Shown here: positions 19,749 to 28,423 of the stretch, one piece after another | Numbering within the stretch: the first letter of the stretch is position 1 | How the letters are laid out: each line of letters starts with the position of its first letter | Origin: Mitsuaria sp. GD03876 | GTDB lineage: Bacteria; Pseudomonadota; Gammaproteobacteria; Burkholderiales; Burkholderiaceae_C | Length of the DNA stretch: 64,000 nucleotides | Direction: 5' to 3' | NCBI RefSeq assembly: GCF_029840635.1 | Contig: NZ_JAOCCU010000002.1 | Span: 213,739 to 277,738, forward strand | Program-made: the position numbers and the translations under genes | The notes under the pieces: generated by a model | The model's input: the letters and a program-made list of their open reading frames with translations, nothing else | Told to the model about the DNA's origin: nothing | The model's database searches: none

Positions 19749-20264
19749 TCAGCGCCCGTCGGCCATCGGCGCGCTGGCCGCGACGGCGGACGAGCCCGCC
19801 GAGGTCGGCGCCAGGTCGATCAGCGCGACGCGGCTGCCGACGTCGTCGCCCGAGGGCTGGTTGCGGAACGAGATCTGCATCACGTAGAGCGTGTCGCGCG
19901 CCGGGCCCTGGCACTGCAGGCTGCGCACCGCGCGGCGCACCTCGGTGTCGTAGACGCGCGGGCCGCGGTTCTGGCGGGCCTCGGTGATGGTGCTGCCGTT
20001 GAGGCGGAAGCTGACGGTGGAGACGCCCTCGATGCCTTCGATGAACTGCGCCTTGCCCAGCCGCGCGCCGAGCGTGCGCTCGATGTCGGGGCAGGTGGCG
20101 CGCACGTCGGTGCGGGCGATCTCGCCGGGGCGCCGGCCGGAGATCTCGACGCGCTCCAGGTCGTCGGGCGCGGCGCGGGCGGCGCCGGCGGCCATCACGG
20201 CGAGGAGCGCGCCGAACGTGGCGCGGACGAGGGTCGTGTGGAAGGGGCGGGTGGTCGCTTGCAT
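19749..20264 (-). CDS. Exported hypothetical protein
   Basis: A 171-residue protein with a signal peptide (hydrophobic FGALLAVMAAGAARA, cleavage near ARA-AP). The mature part has two cysteines (in TCPDIE and SLQCQG) that could form a disulfide and a compact alpha/beta pattern. No family is recognised; a TonB C-terminal-like fold is conceivable from the spacing of hydrophobic residues, but this is weak. It is 72 nt upstream of the Bug gene on the same strand and may be co-transcribed with it. Confidence 0.65.
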   Translation of the reverse strand: MQATTRPFHTTLVRATFGALLAVMAAGAARAAPDDLERVEISGRRPGEIARTDVRATCPDIERTLGARLGKAQFIEGIEGVSTVSFRLNGSTITEARQNRGPRVYDTEVRRAVRSLQCQGPARDTLYVMQISFRNQPSGDDVGSRVALIDLAPTSAGSSAVAASAPMADGR

Positions 20265-20655
20265 GTCGTGCTCCTGAGGGCTGGGAAGCCGTCGCGGTCC
20301 GCGTGCTTGGCGGTGCGTGCGATCGGTCTTTTTTCAGCGTAGGCAGCGCGGCGGCGGCGACCAAGCGCCCGGCGACCAAGCGCAGAAGGCGAGGCCCGGA
20401 GCGCGCGAAAAGCGCGACGAAATGCGCGCGGGAACGACAGGCCGGAAATCGACTTTCCCCAGTATCCATCGGGTCGAAAGTCATGCATGACCTTTGCCGT
20501 CGGCGCGCGTGACGGCACCGTGACAAGACCTGGCACCGCGGCGTGAGGCGCCCGGCCCATGACTTCCGCGCGGCCATGCCGGAAGACACGGGTCCGCAAT
20601 GGCACGGGGCCCGTCGCGCCTCACGGCGCGCGGGCCCCGCGTCGGGTCCGGCGCG
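20265..20655. other. Intergenic region with palindrome and hairpin
   Basis: About 390 nt without a gene. It contains a perfect 12-bp palindrome GTCATGCATGAC (20480-20491), embedded in a longer near-palindrome from AAAG to CTTT, and a strong GC hairpin at 20605-20639 (CGGGGCCCG / CGGGCCCCG with an inner GCGCC/GGCGC stem) just after the M13 peptidase gene. The latter lacks a T-run. Confidence 0.5.
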
Positions 20656-22701
20656 TTACCAGACCTGGATCGGATCGCTCGCGACCATCGCGTCGCCGGC
20701 CTTGCAGTCGAAGGCCTTGGCGAACGCCGGCATGTTGGACATCGGCGCCAGCACGCGGTACTTGCCCGGCGAATGCGGGTCGGTGCGCAGTTGGTTCAGC
20801 AGCGCGGCCTCGCGCGACTTGCCGCGCCACACCAGCGCGTTGGACAGGAAGAAGCGCTGCTCCGGCGTGAAGCCGTCGATCTTCTGCGACGCCTTGTCCG
20901 GGCCGGCGCGGCGCAGCGCGTTCTGCAGCGCGTCGAACGCGATCGGCATGCCGGCCATGTCGGAGATGTTCTCGCCCAGCGTCAGCCGTCCGTTGATCGG
21001 CGTGCCCTTGACCGGCTCGTAGCGCTCGTACAGCGCGACGACGCGGTCCGCGCGCGCCTTGTAGTGCTCGGCGTCGGCGGCGGTCCACCAGTCGTTGAGG
21101 CTGCCGATGCTGTCGAACTGGCGGCCGCGGTCGTCGAAGTGGTGGACGATCTCATGCCCGATCACCATGCCGATGCCGCCGTAGTTGAGCGCGTCGTCGG
21201 CGTTGGCGTCGAAGAACGGCGGCTGCAGGATGCCCGCGGGGAAGGTGATCTCGTTGAGGCCGCCGGCCTGCGCGTTCACGATGTAGGGCGACATCGTCCA
21301 GCGCGTGCGGTCGCTGGGGCGGTCCAGGTCCTTGACCTGCTCGCCGTGGTACCAGGCGGCGGCGCGCAGCTGGTTGCCGGCGAAGTCCTTCGGATCCAGC
21401 GCCATGCCGTCGTAGGTCGGCCAGGTCGCCGGCGCGCCGATCTTGGGCTGCATCGCCTCGAGCTTCTCCAGCGCCTTGACCTTGGTCTCGGGGCTCATCC
21501 AGGACAGGCGCTGGATGCGCGTCTTCATCGCCGCCTTGACGTCGCCGATCAGCAGCGTGGCGCGGCGCTGCGCCTCGGGCGAGAACGCCTTGGACACGAA
21601 CACCTCGCCCAGCGCCAGCCCCAGCGGATTGCCGCCGGTGCGGCCGCCGATGAGCTGGATCACCTCCTCGTCGCGTGGCGCGCGCTGCTCCTGGCCGGCG
21701 ATCGCGACGCCGCGGTAGTCGAAATCGGCGTCGGCGAAGGCCTTGGGCAGGCGCGCCGCGCTGTTCTCCAGCACCCGCATCCGCAGGTAGGCCTGCCAGG
21801 TGGCCAGCGGGATGTGCTCGGCCATCAGCGCGACGCGGGTCATGAACGCGGGTTGCGCGACGATCAGGCGCTCGACGCCGCCGGGACGGGTCTCGCTGCG
21901 GGTCAGCGCCTTCAGGTAGGCGTCCCAGGCCAGCCCGGGCGCCTTGCCGGCCAGCTCTGGCGTCGTCATCGGGTTGTAGACCTTGAGCGGATCGCGCAGC
22001 TCCGCGCGCGGCGTGGTGGCCTCGGCCAGTTGCGCCTCGAAGCCGACCAACGCGTCCAGCACCGCCGGCGTCGCCTCGAACCCGGCCGACGCCAGCAGCC
22101 GCTGCGCATACAGCCGGTAGGCGGCGCGCAGCTTCTTGGCGATGTCGGTGTCCTTGAAGTAGTCGTCGCGGTCGGGCAGCCCCAGGCCGGCCTGGCCCAG
22201 CGTCAGCACGTTGACGCGGGTGTTCTTCACGTCGGCGCGCACGCCGGCGCCCAGCGGCGCGGCGATGCCGACGCGGCCCAGTTGGGCCAGCACGAAGGGC
22301 AGGTCCTGGGCGGACTTCATCGACGCGATCCGGTCCAGCAGCGGCTTGACCGGCTTGAGGCCCTGGGCCTCGATCGCGGCCTGGTCCATGCCGCTGGCGT
22401 AGAAGGCGGCGGCCTGCTTCAAGCCGGGCGTCTTCTGCAGCGCGGGCCTGGCGACCAGCTCCGCCAGCGCGGCGGCCAGCGTGCGGTCGTTGTTGACCCG
22501 CAGCGCGTCGAAGCTGCCGATGCGGGTGCGGTCGGCCGGGATCTCGGCGCTGGCGACCCAGGGGCCGTTCACGTAGTCATAGAAGTCCGCGCAGGGCGGG
22601 ACGTCGGGCGAGAAGCTCGCGACGTCCAGCGCGCGCGCCGGCGCGGCGGCCAGCGCGAGGGTCGAGGCGGCCGCGGCGGCGATCAGGCGTAGAGGAAACA
22701 T
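20656..22701 (-). CDS. M13 family zinc metallopeptidase (PepO/neprilysin-like)
   Basis: A 681-residue exported peptidase with a signal peptide (RLIAAAAASTLALAAAPARA). The M13 N-terminal helical domain begins PCADFYDYVNGPWVASAEIPADR, a hallmark of the family. The zinc site is GHEIVHHFDD with His516, Glu517 and His520, and the third ligand is Glu577 in GENISDMAG. The C-terminus ends DPIQVW, matching the usual M13 C-terminal tryptophan. It would cleave short peptides in the periplasm. It is divergent from a secreted subtilase, so both may belong to extracytoplasmic peptide turnover. Confidence 0.95.
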   Translation of the reverse strand: MFPLRLIAAAAASTLALAAAPARALDVASFSPDVPPCADFYDYVNGPWVASAEIPADRTRIGSFDALRVNNDRTLAAALAELVARPALQKTPGLKQAAAFYASGMDQAAIEAQGLKPVKPLLDRIASMKSAQDLPFVLAQLGRVGIAAPLGAGVRADVKNTRVNVLTLGQAGLGLPDRDDYFKDTDIAKKLRAAYRLYAQRLLASAGFEATPAVLDALVGFEAQLAEATTPRAELRDPLKVYNPMTTPELAGKAPGLAWDAYLKALTRSETRPGGVERLIVAQPAFMTRVALMAEHIPLATWQAYLRMRVLENSAARLPKAFADADFDYRGVAIAGQEQRAPRDEEVIQLIGGRTGGNPLGLALGEVFVSKAFSPEAQRRATLLIGDVKAAMKTRIQRLSWMSPETKVKALEKLEAMQPKIGAPATWPTYDGMALDPKDFAGNQLRAAAWYHGEQVKDLDRPSDRTRWTMSPYIVNAQAGGLNEITFPAGILQPPFFDANADDALNYGGIGMVIGHEIVHHFDDRGRQFDSIGSLNDWWTAADAEHYKARADRVVALYERYEPVKGTPINGRLTLGENISDMAGMPIAFDALQNALRRAGPDKASQKIDGFTPEQRFFLSNALVWRGKSREAALLNQLRTDPHSPGKYRVLAPMSNMPAFAKAFDCKAGDAMVASDPIQVW

Positions 22702-23118
22702 GGTTATTTGTCACCAATGTGTGGCGAAAACGACAAGCCGCACAGGCTAAACGAGCCCCCTCCGACCCGCCATCGGCGCCGTCCCGCGCATGCCTTCCGG
22801 CACCCGGGCACGCCGTTCGCGCACCCCTCGCAAATCGCGCGCAAACCTTACGAATCAGGCCCTTAGCTGTAAGGAAGTGGGCGATTGACGGACCAAAGTC
22901 TGCGTTCTGACACAAAAAAGTTATAGGGGTATTCCTTCCTGTTAACTGTTGCAGGGGGGGGCGGTTGCCGCCCGGAGAGCTTCCTACACTGCGCCGCACG
23001 CTGCCTGGCAAAGACCGGTCGGCGTGCCCCACCAGAGGTGCCAACGCGCCAGGGCGTTCGGGGCTTGCGGGCGTCGGTCACCACCGGCGTCGATTGAAAA
23101 ACTCTGGAGATGACAAGC
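22702..23118. other. Divergent intergenic region M13 peptidase / subtilase
   Basis: About 415 nt with no gene. The part at 22885-22945 is relatively AT-rich (TTGACGG, CACAAAAAAGTTATAGG) and probably carries the subtilase promoter, but no well-spaced -35/-10 pair is clear. A small CCTTA-gctg-TAAGG hairpin lies at about 22859-22872. Confidence 0.35.
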
Positions 23119-24927
23119 ATGTTGCGATTGAACAAGCTCAGCCTCGCGCTGGCTGTGGGTCTCGTCACGATGGGTTCGGCCCAGGCGGGCGTGTCGTCGG
23201 TGGATGTCGACAAGGCCCCGCGTCAAATGAGCGAACAGACGGACCGTCTGATCGTGAAGTACAAGGACGGCAGCACCGTCGTGCAAGGGCGCCTGGGCGC
23301 CGCGGTGCAGGCCCAGTCGGTGGCCAGCGAGGCCATCGGCGCCCGCGCCGAGCGGCTGCAGCAGCTGGCCGCGCCGCTGGGCGCGAAGATGACGCTGCTG
23401 CGCCAGATGGGCACCGGCGCCCACGTGTTCAAGCTGGACCGCCGCGTGTCGCTGCAGCAGCTGCGCCAGCTGGGCGAGCAGATCAAGGCGTCCGACGCCA
23501 ACGTCGAGTACGTCGAGCCCGATCGCAAGATGTACCCGATGTTCACGCCGAACGATCCGTCGTTCTCGTCCCAGTGGGACCTGGGCGACGTGAACTCCGG
23601 CATCCGGGCGCAGGCCGCCTGGGAGAAGTCGACCGGCACCGGCGTGGTGGTCGCGGTGATCGACACCGGCTACCGGCCGCACGCGGACCTGTCGGGCCAG
23701 ATCGTCGCCGGCTACGACATGATCGCGGACACCGCGGTCTCGGTGGACGGCAACGGCCGCGACAACGACCCGAGCGACCCCGGCGACTGGTACTCGGCCA
23801 ACGAGTGCCAGCCCAACGACCCGGCCTCCGACTCGAGCTGGCACGGCACGCACGTGGCCGGCACGATCGCGGCCAAGACCAACAACGGCGTCGGCGTGGC
23901 GGGCATCGCCTTCAACGCCAAGGTCCAGCCGGTGCGCGTGCTGGGCAAGTGCGGCGGCTACACCTCCGACATCGCCGACGGCATCACCTGGGCCTCGGGC
24001 GGCAGCGTCTCGGGCGTGCCGGCCAACGCCACGCCGGCCAAGGTGCTGAACCTGTCGCTGGGCGGCGGCGGCACCTGCGACACCACGACGCAGACGGCGA
24101 TCAACGGCGCCCGCTCGCGCGGCGCCAGCGTGATCGTGGCCGCGGGCAACGAGAACCAGAACGCGTCGAACTCCAGCCCGGCGAACTGCTCGGGCGTGGT
24201 GACCGTCGCGGCGACCGACCGCTACGGCGCGCGGGCGTACTACTCGAACTACGGCTCGATCGTGACGCTGGCCGGTCCCGGCGGCGACGTGCGCGCCAGC
24301 GCCAGCAACGGCATCCTGTCGACGCTGAACGCCGGCAAGACCACCCCGGGCGCGGACAGCTACGCGTACTACCAGGGCACGTCGATGGCGACCCCGCACG
24401 TCGCCGGCGTCGCGGCCCTGCTGTACGCCGCCAAGCCGACAGCCACGCCGGACCAGATCAAGACCGCGCTGACGAGCAGCGCCCGTCCGTTCACCGGCAC
24501 CTGCAGCCAGTGCGGCGCCGGCATGCTGGACGCGAACGCGGCGATCGACGCGATCCTGGGCGGCGGCGGCGGTGGCGGCACGGTCGCCGAGGTCGAGCCC
24601 AACGACAGCCGCGCGGCCGCGCAGGCGATCAACGCGCCGGTCACCGTCAACGGCAGCAGCTCCAGCAGCAACACCAACGACTACTTCAAGGTCGTGCTGC
24701 CGGCCGGCAAGACGCTGAGCGCGACGCTGACCCCGGCCGCCGGCAAGGACTTCGACCTGTACCTGCAAAGCAGCACCGGCACGCAACTGCGCGCCAGCAC
24801 GAACGGCGCCGGTTCGGTCGACAGCTTCTCCTACGCGAACACCGGTTCGGCTTCGGTCACCGTGTACGTGCGGGTCCTGTACTACTCGGGCACGAGCGGC
24901 ACGTACACGCTCGGCCTGAACTGGTAA
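23119..24927 (+). CDS. Secreted S8 family serine protease with PPC domain
   Basis: A 602-residue subtilisin-like protease. A signal peptide (ALAVGLVTMGSAQA) is followed by an inhibitor-type propeptide (about residues 35-135) and the catalytic domain with Asp182 (AVIDTGYRPH), His242 (HGTHVAG) and Ser422 (GTSMATPHVAG). A Gly-rich linker leads to a C-terminal bacterial pre-peptidase (PPC) beta-sandwich (about 490-602, starting VEPNDS, with FDLYL). PPC domains are usually cut off after secretion. The ATG at 23119 is preferred because GGAG lies 9 nt upstream; the ATG at 23110 abuts that GGAG. A strong terminator follows. It is probably an extracellular protease. Confidence 0.95.
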   Translation: MLRLNKLSLALAVGLVTMGSAQAGVSSVDVDKAPRQMSEQTDRLIVKYKDGSTVVQGRLGAAVQAQSVASEAIGARAERLQQLAAPLGAKMTLLRQMGTGAHVFKLDRRVSLQQLRQLGEQIKASDANVEYVEPDRKMYPMFTPNDPSFSSQWDLGDVNSGIRAQAAWEKSTGTGVVVAVIDTGYRPHADLSGQIVAGYDMIADTAVSVDGNGRDNDPSDPGDWYSANECQPNDPASDSSWHGTHVAGTIAAKTNNGVGVAGIAFNAKVQPVRVLGKCGGYTSDIADGITWASGGSVSGVPANATPAKVLNLSLGGGGTCDTTTQTAINGARSRGASVIVAAGNENQNASNSSPANCSGVVTVAATDRYGARAYYSNYGSIVTLAGPGGDVRASASNGILSTLNAGKTTPGADSYAYYQGTSMATPHVAGVAALLYAAKPTATPDQIKTALTSSARPFTGTCSQCGAGMLDANAAIDAILGGGGGGGTVAEVEPNDSRAAAQAINAPVTVNGSSSSSNTNDYFKVVLPAGKTLSATLTPAAGKDFDLYLQSSTGTQLRASTNGAGSVDSFSYANTGSASVTVYVRVLYYSGTSGTYTLGLNW

Positions 24928-25000
24928 GGAGCCGCCCACCGATTACCACTCTCCTCGTTTGGTAAGCCGGGTGCCCTGGGCCCGAACGGGGCTCCCGTTG

Positions 25001-25035
25001 AATCCCGCCGGTGAAAGCTGGCGGGATTTTTTTTT
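25001..25035 (+). terminator. Terminator after the subtilase
   Basis: Stem AATCCCGCC / GGCGGGATT with a 10-nt loop followed by a run of T residues, 73 nt after the stop codon. Confidence 0.9.
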
Positions 25036-25088
25036 GACCGGGCCGGTACACTGCCACCCTTGTTTTTCCAGCGTCCCGCGCGCATCCC

Positions 25089-25523
25089 ATGGCCGGCCTC
25101 GACAGCAATTCGCCGCTTCCCACCGACATCGTGGTGCACCAGCAGTCCAAGGTGCTGGAACTCGCGTTCAACGACGGCGCGCGCTTCCGCATCCCGTTCG
25201 AGCTGATGCGCGTGCGCAGCCCGTCGGCGGAGGTGCAGGGCCACGGACCCGGCCAGGAGACGCTGCAGACCGGCAAGCGCGACGTGACCATCGTCGCGGT
25301 GCAGCAGGTCGGGCATTACGCGCTGCAGCCGCTGTTCTCCGACGGCCACGAGAGCGGCCTGTTCACCTGGGCCTACCTCTACGAGCTGGGCCGCGACCAG
25401 GACCGCCTGATGCGCGAATACGAAGCCCAGCTGGCCGCCGCGGGCCTGGACCGCGACGCGCCGATGCCGGCCAAGGCCGGCGGCGGTCATGCGCACGGCG
25501 GCGGCAGCTGCGGCAGCCATTGA
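25089..25523 (+). CDS. DUF971 (GBBH-like N-terminal) domain protein
   Basis: A 144-residue protein of the DUF971 family, the small domain also found at the N-terminus of gamma-butyrobetaine hydroxylase. The core runs from [17 protein letters not shown] through [17 protein letters not shown] to [28 protein letters not shown]. The C-terminal tail is Gly/His/Cys-rich ([14 protein letters not shown]), suggesting a metal-binding appendage. In Burkholderiales this gene regularly precedes ubiE, as here with a 46-nt gap; it may help Fe-S or quinone biogenesis, but its function is not established. Confidence 0.88.
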   Translation: MAGLDSNSPLPTDIVVHQQSKVLELAFNDGARFRIPFELMRVRSPSAEVQGHGPGQETLQTGKRDVTIVAVQQVGHYALQPLFSDGHESGLFTWAYLYELGRDQDRLMREYEAQLAAAGLDRDAPMPAKAGGGHAHGGGSCGSH

Positions 25524-25569
25524 CCGAGCCCGTCCCCTTCGGACGCTCCCCCATTCAGCAGGATTCCCC

Positions 25570-26301
25570 ATGAGCTCCACCCATTTCGGCTACGAGACCG
25601 TCGACGAGACCGCCAAGGCCCGGCGCGTGCGCGGCGTGTTCGACTCGGTCGCGGCGCGCTACGACGTCATGAACGACCTGATGTCGATGGGCCTGCACCG
25701 CGCGTGGAAACGCTACACGCTGGCGGTGGCCAACCTGAAGGCCGGCGACCGCGTGCTGGACATCGCCGGCGGCACCGGCGACATGGCCCGGCTGTTCGCG
25801 CGCAAGGTCGGCGAGCGCGGCATGGTCGTGCACACCGACATCAACGAGGCCATGCTGCGCACCGGCCGCGAACGCCTGATCGACGAAGGCCTCGTGCTGC
25901 CCACCAACCTGTGCGACGCCGAGGCGCTGCCCTACAAGGACGGCTCCTTCGACCTCGTCTGCGTGGCCTTCGGCCTGCGCAACATGACGCACAAGGACAA
26001 GGCGCTCGCGGAGATGAACCGCGTGCTGCGCCCCGGCGGGCGGTTGCTGGTGCTGGAGTTCTCGCAGGTCGCGGAGCCGCTGCGCAAACCGTACGACTGG
26101 TACTCGTTCAAGGTCCTGCCGCGCATCGGCTCGCTCATCGCCGGGGACGCCGACAGCTACCGCTACCTCGCCGAATCCATCCGCATGCACCCGCCTCAGG
26201 CCGAACTCAAGGCCATGATGAAAACCGCCGGGTTCGGGCACGTCGACGTGCACAACCTCAGCGGCGGAGTCGTGGCGTTGCACGCAGGGATCAAGTGCTG
26301 A
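25570..26301 (+). CDS. ubiE: Ubiquinone/menaquinone C-methyltransferase UbiE
   Basis: A 243-residue SAM-dependent methyltransferase for the C-methylation step of ubiquinone synthesis (and of menaquinone where it is made). Motif I is [12 protein letters not shown], and the COQ5/UbiE signature is visible as [23 protein letters not shown] and [32 protein letters not shown]. The start at 25570 follows a GCAGGATT segment; the open frame extends upstream into DUF971 but only as overlap. It is probably co-transcribed with the DUF971 gene. It supplies quinone for the respiratory complexes, including the quinol oxidase encoded further along. Confidence 0.96.
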   Translation: MSSTHFGYETVDETAKARRVRGVFDSVAARYDVMNDLMSMGLHRAWKRYTLAVANLKAGDRVLDIAGGTGDMARLFARKVGERGMVVHTDINEAMLRTGRERLIDEGLVLPTNLCDAEALPYKDGSFDLVCVAFGLRNMTHKDKALAEMNRVLRPGGRLLVLEFSQVAEPLRKPYDWYSFKVLPRIGSLIAGDADSYRYLAESIRMHPPQAELKAMMKTAGFGHVDVHNLSGGVVALHAGIKC

Positions 26302-26325
26302 GGCCTCCTGCGGGGACCAAGCGCG

Positions 26326-26413
26326 GAGAAGCCGGATTGCCGGTGCCCCTCTGCGCTCCACGCCTCCGCACGCTCGGCAGTCGCTTCGAGGGGCACCGGC
26401 AATCCGGCTTCTC
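26326..26413. repeat. Perfect 26-bp inverted repeat (possible MITE/REP-like element)
   Basis: The left arm 26326-26351 (beginning GAGAAGCCGGATTGCC) and the right arm 26388-26413 are exact reverse complements over 26 bp, separated by 36 nt. It begins 24 nt after the ubiE stop. It is much longer than a normal terminator stem and has no T-run. Confidence 0.9.
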
Positions 26414-26458
26414 TTGATCCGTTGGGGCGTGCCGGGACTGGCCGGCGGCTCACGATTC

Positions 26459-26479
26459 GGGCCCCGCCTGGCGGGGCCC
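26459..26479. terminator. GC hairpin downstream of the 84-aa gene
   Basis: Perfect 9-bp stem GGGCCCCGC-ctg-GCGGGGCCC between convergent genes. On the plus strand it is followed by CCGTCATTTC, so it could end ubiE transcripts; a T-run is absent on the minus strand. Confidence 0.55.
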
Positions 26480-26486
26480 CGTCATT

Positions 26487-26741
26487 TCAGCAGGGGGCTT
26501 TCCACTCCCGGAGCTCGGTCGCGAGGATCGGGTGACCCTCCTCCTCCGCCCGGCGGGCGAGCGCGTCGACATTCCTGTCGGTGACGAACTCGTGGCCCAC
26601 GCCCTTCACCAGCTGGCCGTAGACGCTGTCGAGATCATCGGCATCGACGTCGGCATCGGAAGAGGGGAACGGCGGCACGTCCGGCGGCAGTTCCGGCCGG
26701 AGTTGCGGCGTCGAGCGGGAAGAGGAGTTGGAAGCGGCCAT
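26487..26741 (-). CDS. Small hypothetical protein (84 aa)
   Basis: An 84-residue acidic protein. The first about 40 residues are a Ser/Pro-rich disordered lead with a DADVDADDLD stretch; the rest (LVKGVGHEFVTDRNVDALARRAEEEGHPILATELREW) looks helical. A good AAGGAG lies 9 nt before the ATG, which fixes the start. No family is recognised. It is 59 nt downstream of the flavodoxin-fold gene on the same strand, suggesting an operon. Confidence 0.6.
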   Translation of the reverse strand: MAASNSSSRSTPQLRPELPPDVPPFPSSDADVDADDLDSVYGQLVKGVGHEFVTDRNVDALARRAEEEGHPILATELREWKAPC

Positions 26742-26800
26742 CGGAGTACTCCTTGAATCGATGAGGTCGAGGGAGGTCATGCGAACTGGCGAGGCCCCCG

Positions 26801-27865
26801 TCACTTCGGACGAACGGCCCGGCGATTGGAACGGGGCAGGCGGCCCTCCCGCAACTGCTTGACCGCGTCGCCGACGAGGTCGGCCACCAGCCGCACCTCG
26901 TCCTGCAGCGCCTCGTCGCGGTCGAGCGCCTCGTGGCTGTCGAAGTAGGGCTCGTAGTAGCCGAGGTAGCGGTCCAGACGCGCCTGGCTGCCCGCGTCGA
27001 TCAACCCCATCCAGTCCAGCCAGTCGCTCAGGTTGCGGCGCTGGGACTCGACGCCGGCGACGTCGCCATGCACCACCAGCCCATAGACGCGGCCCTCGAG
27101 GTGCTTCGGATAGTCCCAACCCTTTTCCTCGATCGCCTTGGCCTCGGCGACCGTCTTGCCGTGGGTGGACGTCGGATCGGCGTTGCCGCCGTCGGCGCAG
27201 ACCAGGCGGTCGATCATCAGCTTGAGCGCGCTGGGCGACTGGTACCAATAGGTGGGGGTGAACAGGATGACGCCGTGGGCGGAGACCCAGCGCTCGTAGA
27301 TCTCGTTCATCCAGTCGCTGGACTGGCCGAGCGCGTGATTCGGATAGCAGCTGCAGGGCCAGTGGCAGAGCGGCATCGCGGTGGAGACGCAACCCTTGCA
27401 GGGGTGGATCTCGCGGCCGTACTCCGAGACCATCAGGCTCAGGTCGAGCACGTCGACGATGACGTCGTGCGAGGCCAGTTGCTCCTTGGCGATCTGGGTG
27501 AGGCGCCAGGTCTTGGACATCTCCCCGGGGCAGGTGCCGTCGTTGCGGTCGCTGCCGCAGACCAGCAGGATCCGCGAGCGCGTGGCCGGGTCGCGCCAGC
27601 GCTGCTGGGCGAGCTTCAGGCGCTGGTGGGCGTCGAGCCATTCGACGGAGACCTCGTAGGTCGGGTCCTTGAAGCCGTTGCCGGCGGGCCGGGTGACGGG
27701 CGCCTTGCGGCCTTCCTTCATGGCCTGGAAGGCGATGGTCTCGAGCCGGGCGATGGCCTCGGCCTCGACCCGGAACGCCGGGTCGTGGAAGCGGCGCATG
27801 AAGCGCTCGTGGAACTGCTCGCGGGTCAACTCCGCGGGCTGCTGGCCCTTGCGGATCTCGGTCAT
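26801..27865 (-). CDS. Flavodoxin-fold NAD(P)H-dependent oxidoreductase, Cys-rich
   Basis: A 354-residue protein. The N-terminal about 95 residues are a helical extension not typical of the family. The flavodoxin-like fold begins SRILLVCGSDRNDGTCPGEMSKTWRL (phosphate loop) and includes GVILFTPTYWYQSPSALKLMIDRL, the characteristic FMN-reductase PxYW segment. Between them is a cysteine cluster, Cys156-x2-Cys159-x7-Cys167-x3-Cys171-x-Cys173, which could bind a metal or Fe-S centre as in iron-sulfur flavoproteins. Electron partner and substrate are unknown. The next gene downstream encodes an 84-residue protein of unknown function. Confidence 0.78.
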   Translation of the reverse strand: MTEIRKGQQPAELTREQFHERFMRRFHDPAFRVEAEAIARLETIAFQAMKEGRKAPVTRPAGNGFKDPTYEVSVEWLDAHQRLKLAQQRWRDPATRSRILLVCGSDRNDGTCPGEMSKTWRLTQIAKEQLASHDVIVDVLDLSLMVSEYGREIHPCKGCVSTAMPLCHWPCSCYPNHALGQSSDWMNEIYERWVSAHGVILFTPTYWYQSPSALKLMIDRLVCADGGNADPTSTHGKTVAEAKAIEEKGWDYPKHLEGRVYGLVVHGDVAGVESQRRNLSDWLDWMGLIDAGSQARLDRYLGYYEPYFDSHEALDRDEALQDEVRLVADLVGDAVKQLREGRLPRSNRRAVRPK

Positions 27866-27977
27866 CGGCGGCCCCTCGGGTGGCGATGGGCACAGTATTC
27901 GGGCCGCCTCCCGGCGACGCCGTCGGACGGCGGAGGGTTCTCGCGTTGGTCATGTCCTACGTTCGCCGTGACCGGCG

Positions 27978-28076
27978 TATGCCGTATCCAGCATGTTTGT
28001 CATTTATGCCGGATGAGGCATATTTGCAGAATATGCTTTATTCGGCATGAATGCCGTTTATGCTTGATTGAGCATG
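27978..28076. promoter_or_regulatory. Four phased HipB-type operators
   Basis: Four inverted motifs with core ATGC-N8-GCAT begin at 27979, 28006, 28033 and 28060, exactly 27 bp apart. All have a T before the left half and an A or G after the right half, giving TATGC-N8-GCATR. E. coli HipB binds four TATCC-N8-GGATA sites upstream of hipBA, so the half-site length and 8-bp spacing are identical while the inner bases differ. The region is markedly AT-rich and ends about 40 nt before hipB, so it should contain the hipBA promoter. Confidence 0.85.
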
Positions 28077-28114
28077 TATTTCCCTTCGAGCAACTCAGCA
28101 CATGGAGGTCACCC

Positions 28115-28402
28115 GTGATCTTCCGTCTTCAAACGCCCAGGCAGCTGGGGCCGCATCTGAGAGCGCTTCGCAGACGCCAAGGCATGAGCCAGGCGCAACT
28201 TGGCGAGCGGATCGGGGTCAGCCAGAGCCGCCTGGCCCGGATCGAAGGCGACCCCTCGAGCGTCAGTTTTGACCAGTTGTTGGATCTCCTCCACGCCCTC
28301 GGCACCCAACTGGTGCTGGAAACCGATGATCGAAAGCTGGGCGCCGATGGCGGCCCGCAGGGATCGCCCGAGACGCCGTCGGCCTTGGATGAACCCTGGT
28401 GA
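28115..28402 (+). CDS. hipB: HipB-type antitoxin / transcriptional regulator
   Basis: A 95-residue Xre-family HTH protein. It begins at a GTG with GGAGG 6 nt upstream. The HTH runs through LRALRRRQGMSQAQLGERIGVSQSRLARIEGDP (about residues 15-47) and is followed by a beta strand LHALGTQLVLET that in HipB forms the dimer sheet. The C-terminal tail GSPETPSALDEPW ends in a tryptophan, as does the E. coli HipB tail that docks on HipA. It should bind the four upstream operators as a dimer, alone or with HipA, and neutralise the kinase. hipA starts 21 nt after the stop. Confidence 0.92.
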   Translation: MIFRLQTPRQLGPHLRALRRRQGMSQAQLGERIGVSQSRLARIEGDPSSVSFDQLLDLLHALGTQLVLETDDRKLGADGGPQGSPETPSALDEPW

Positions 28403-28423
28403 TTCGACCTCGGAGAGACATGC

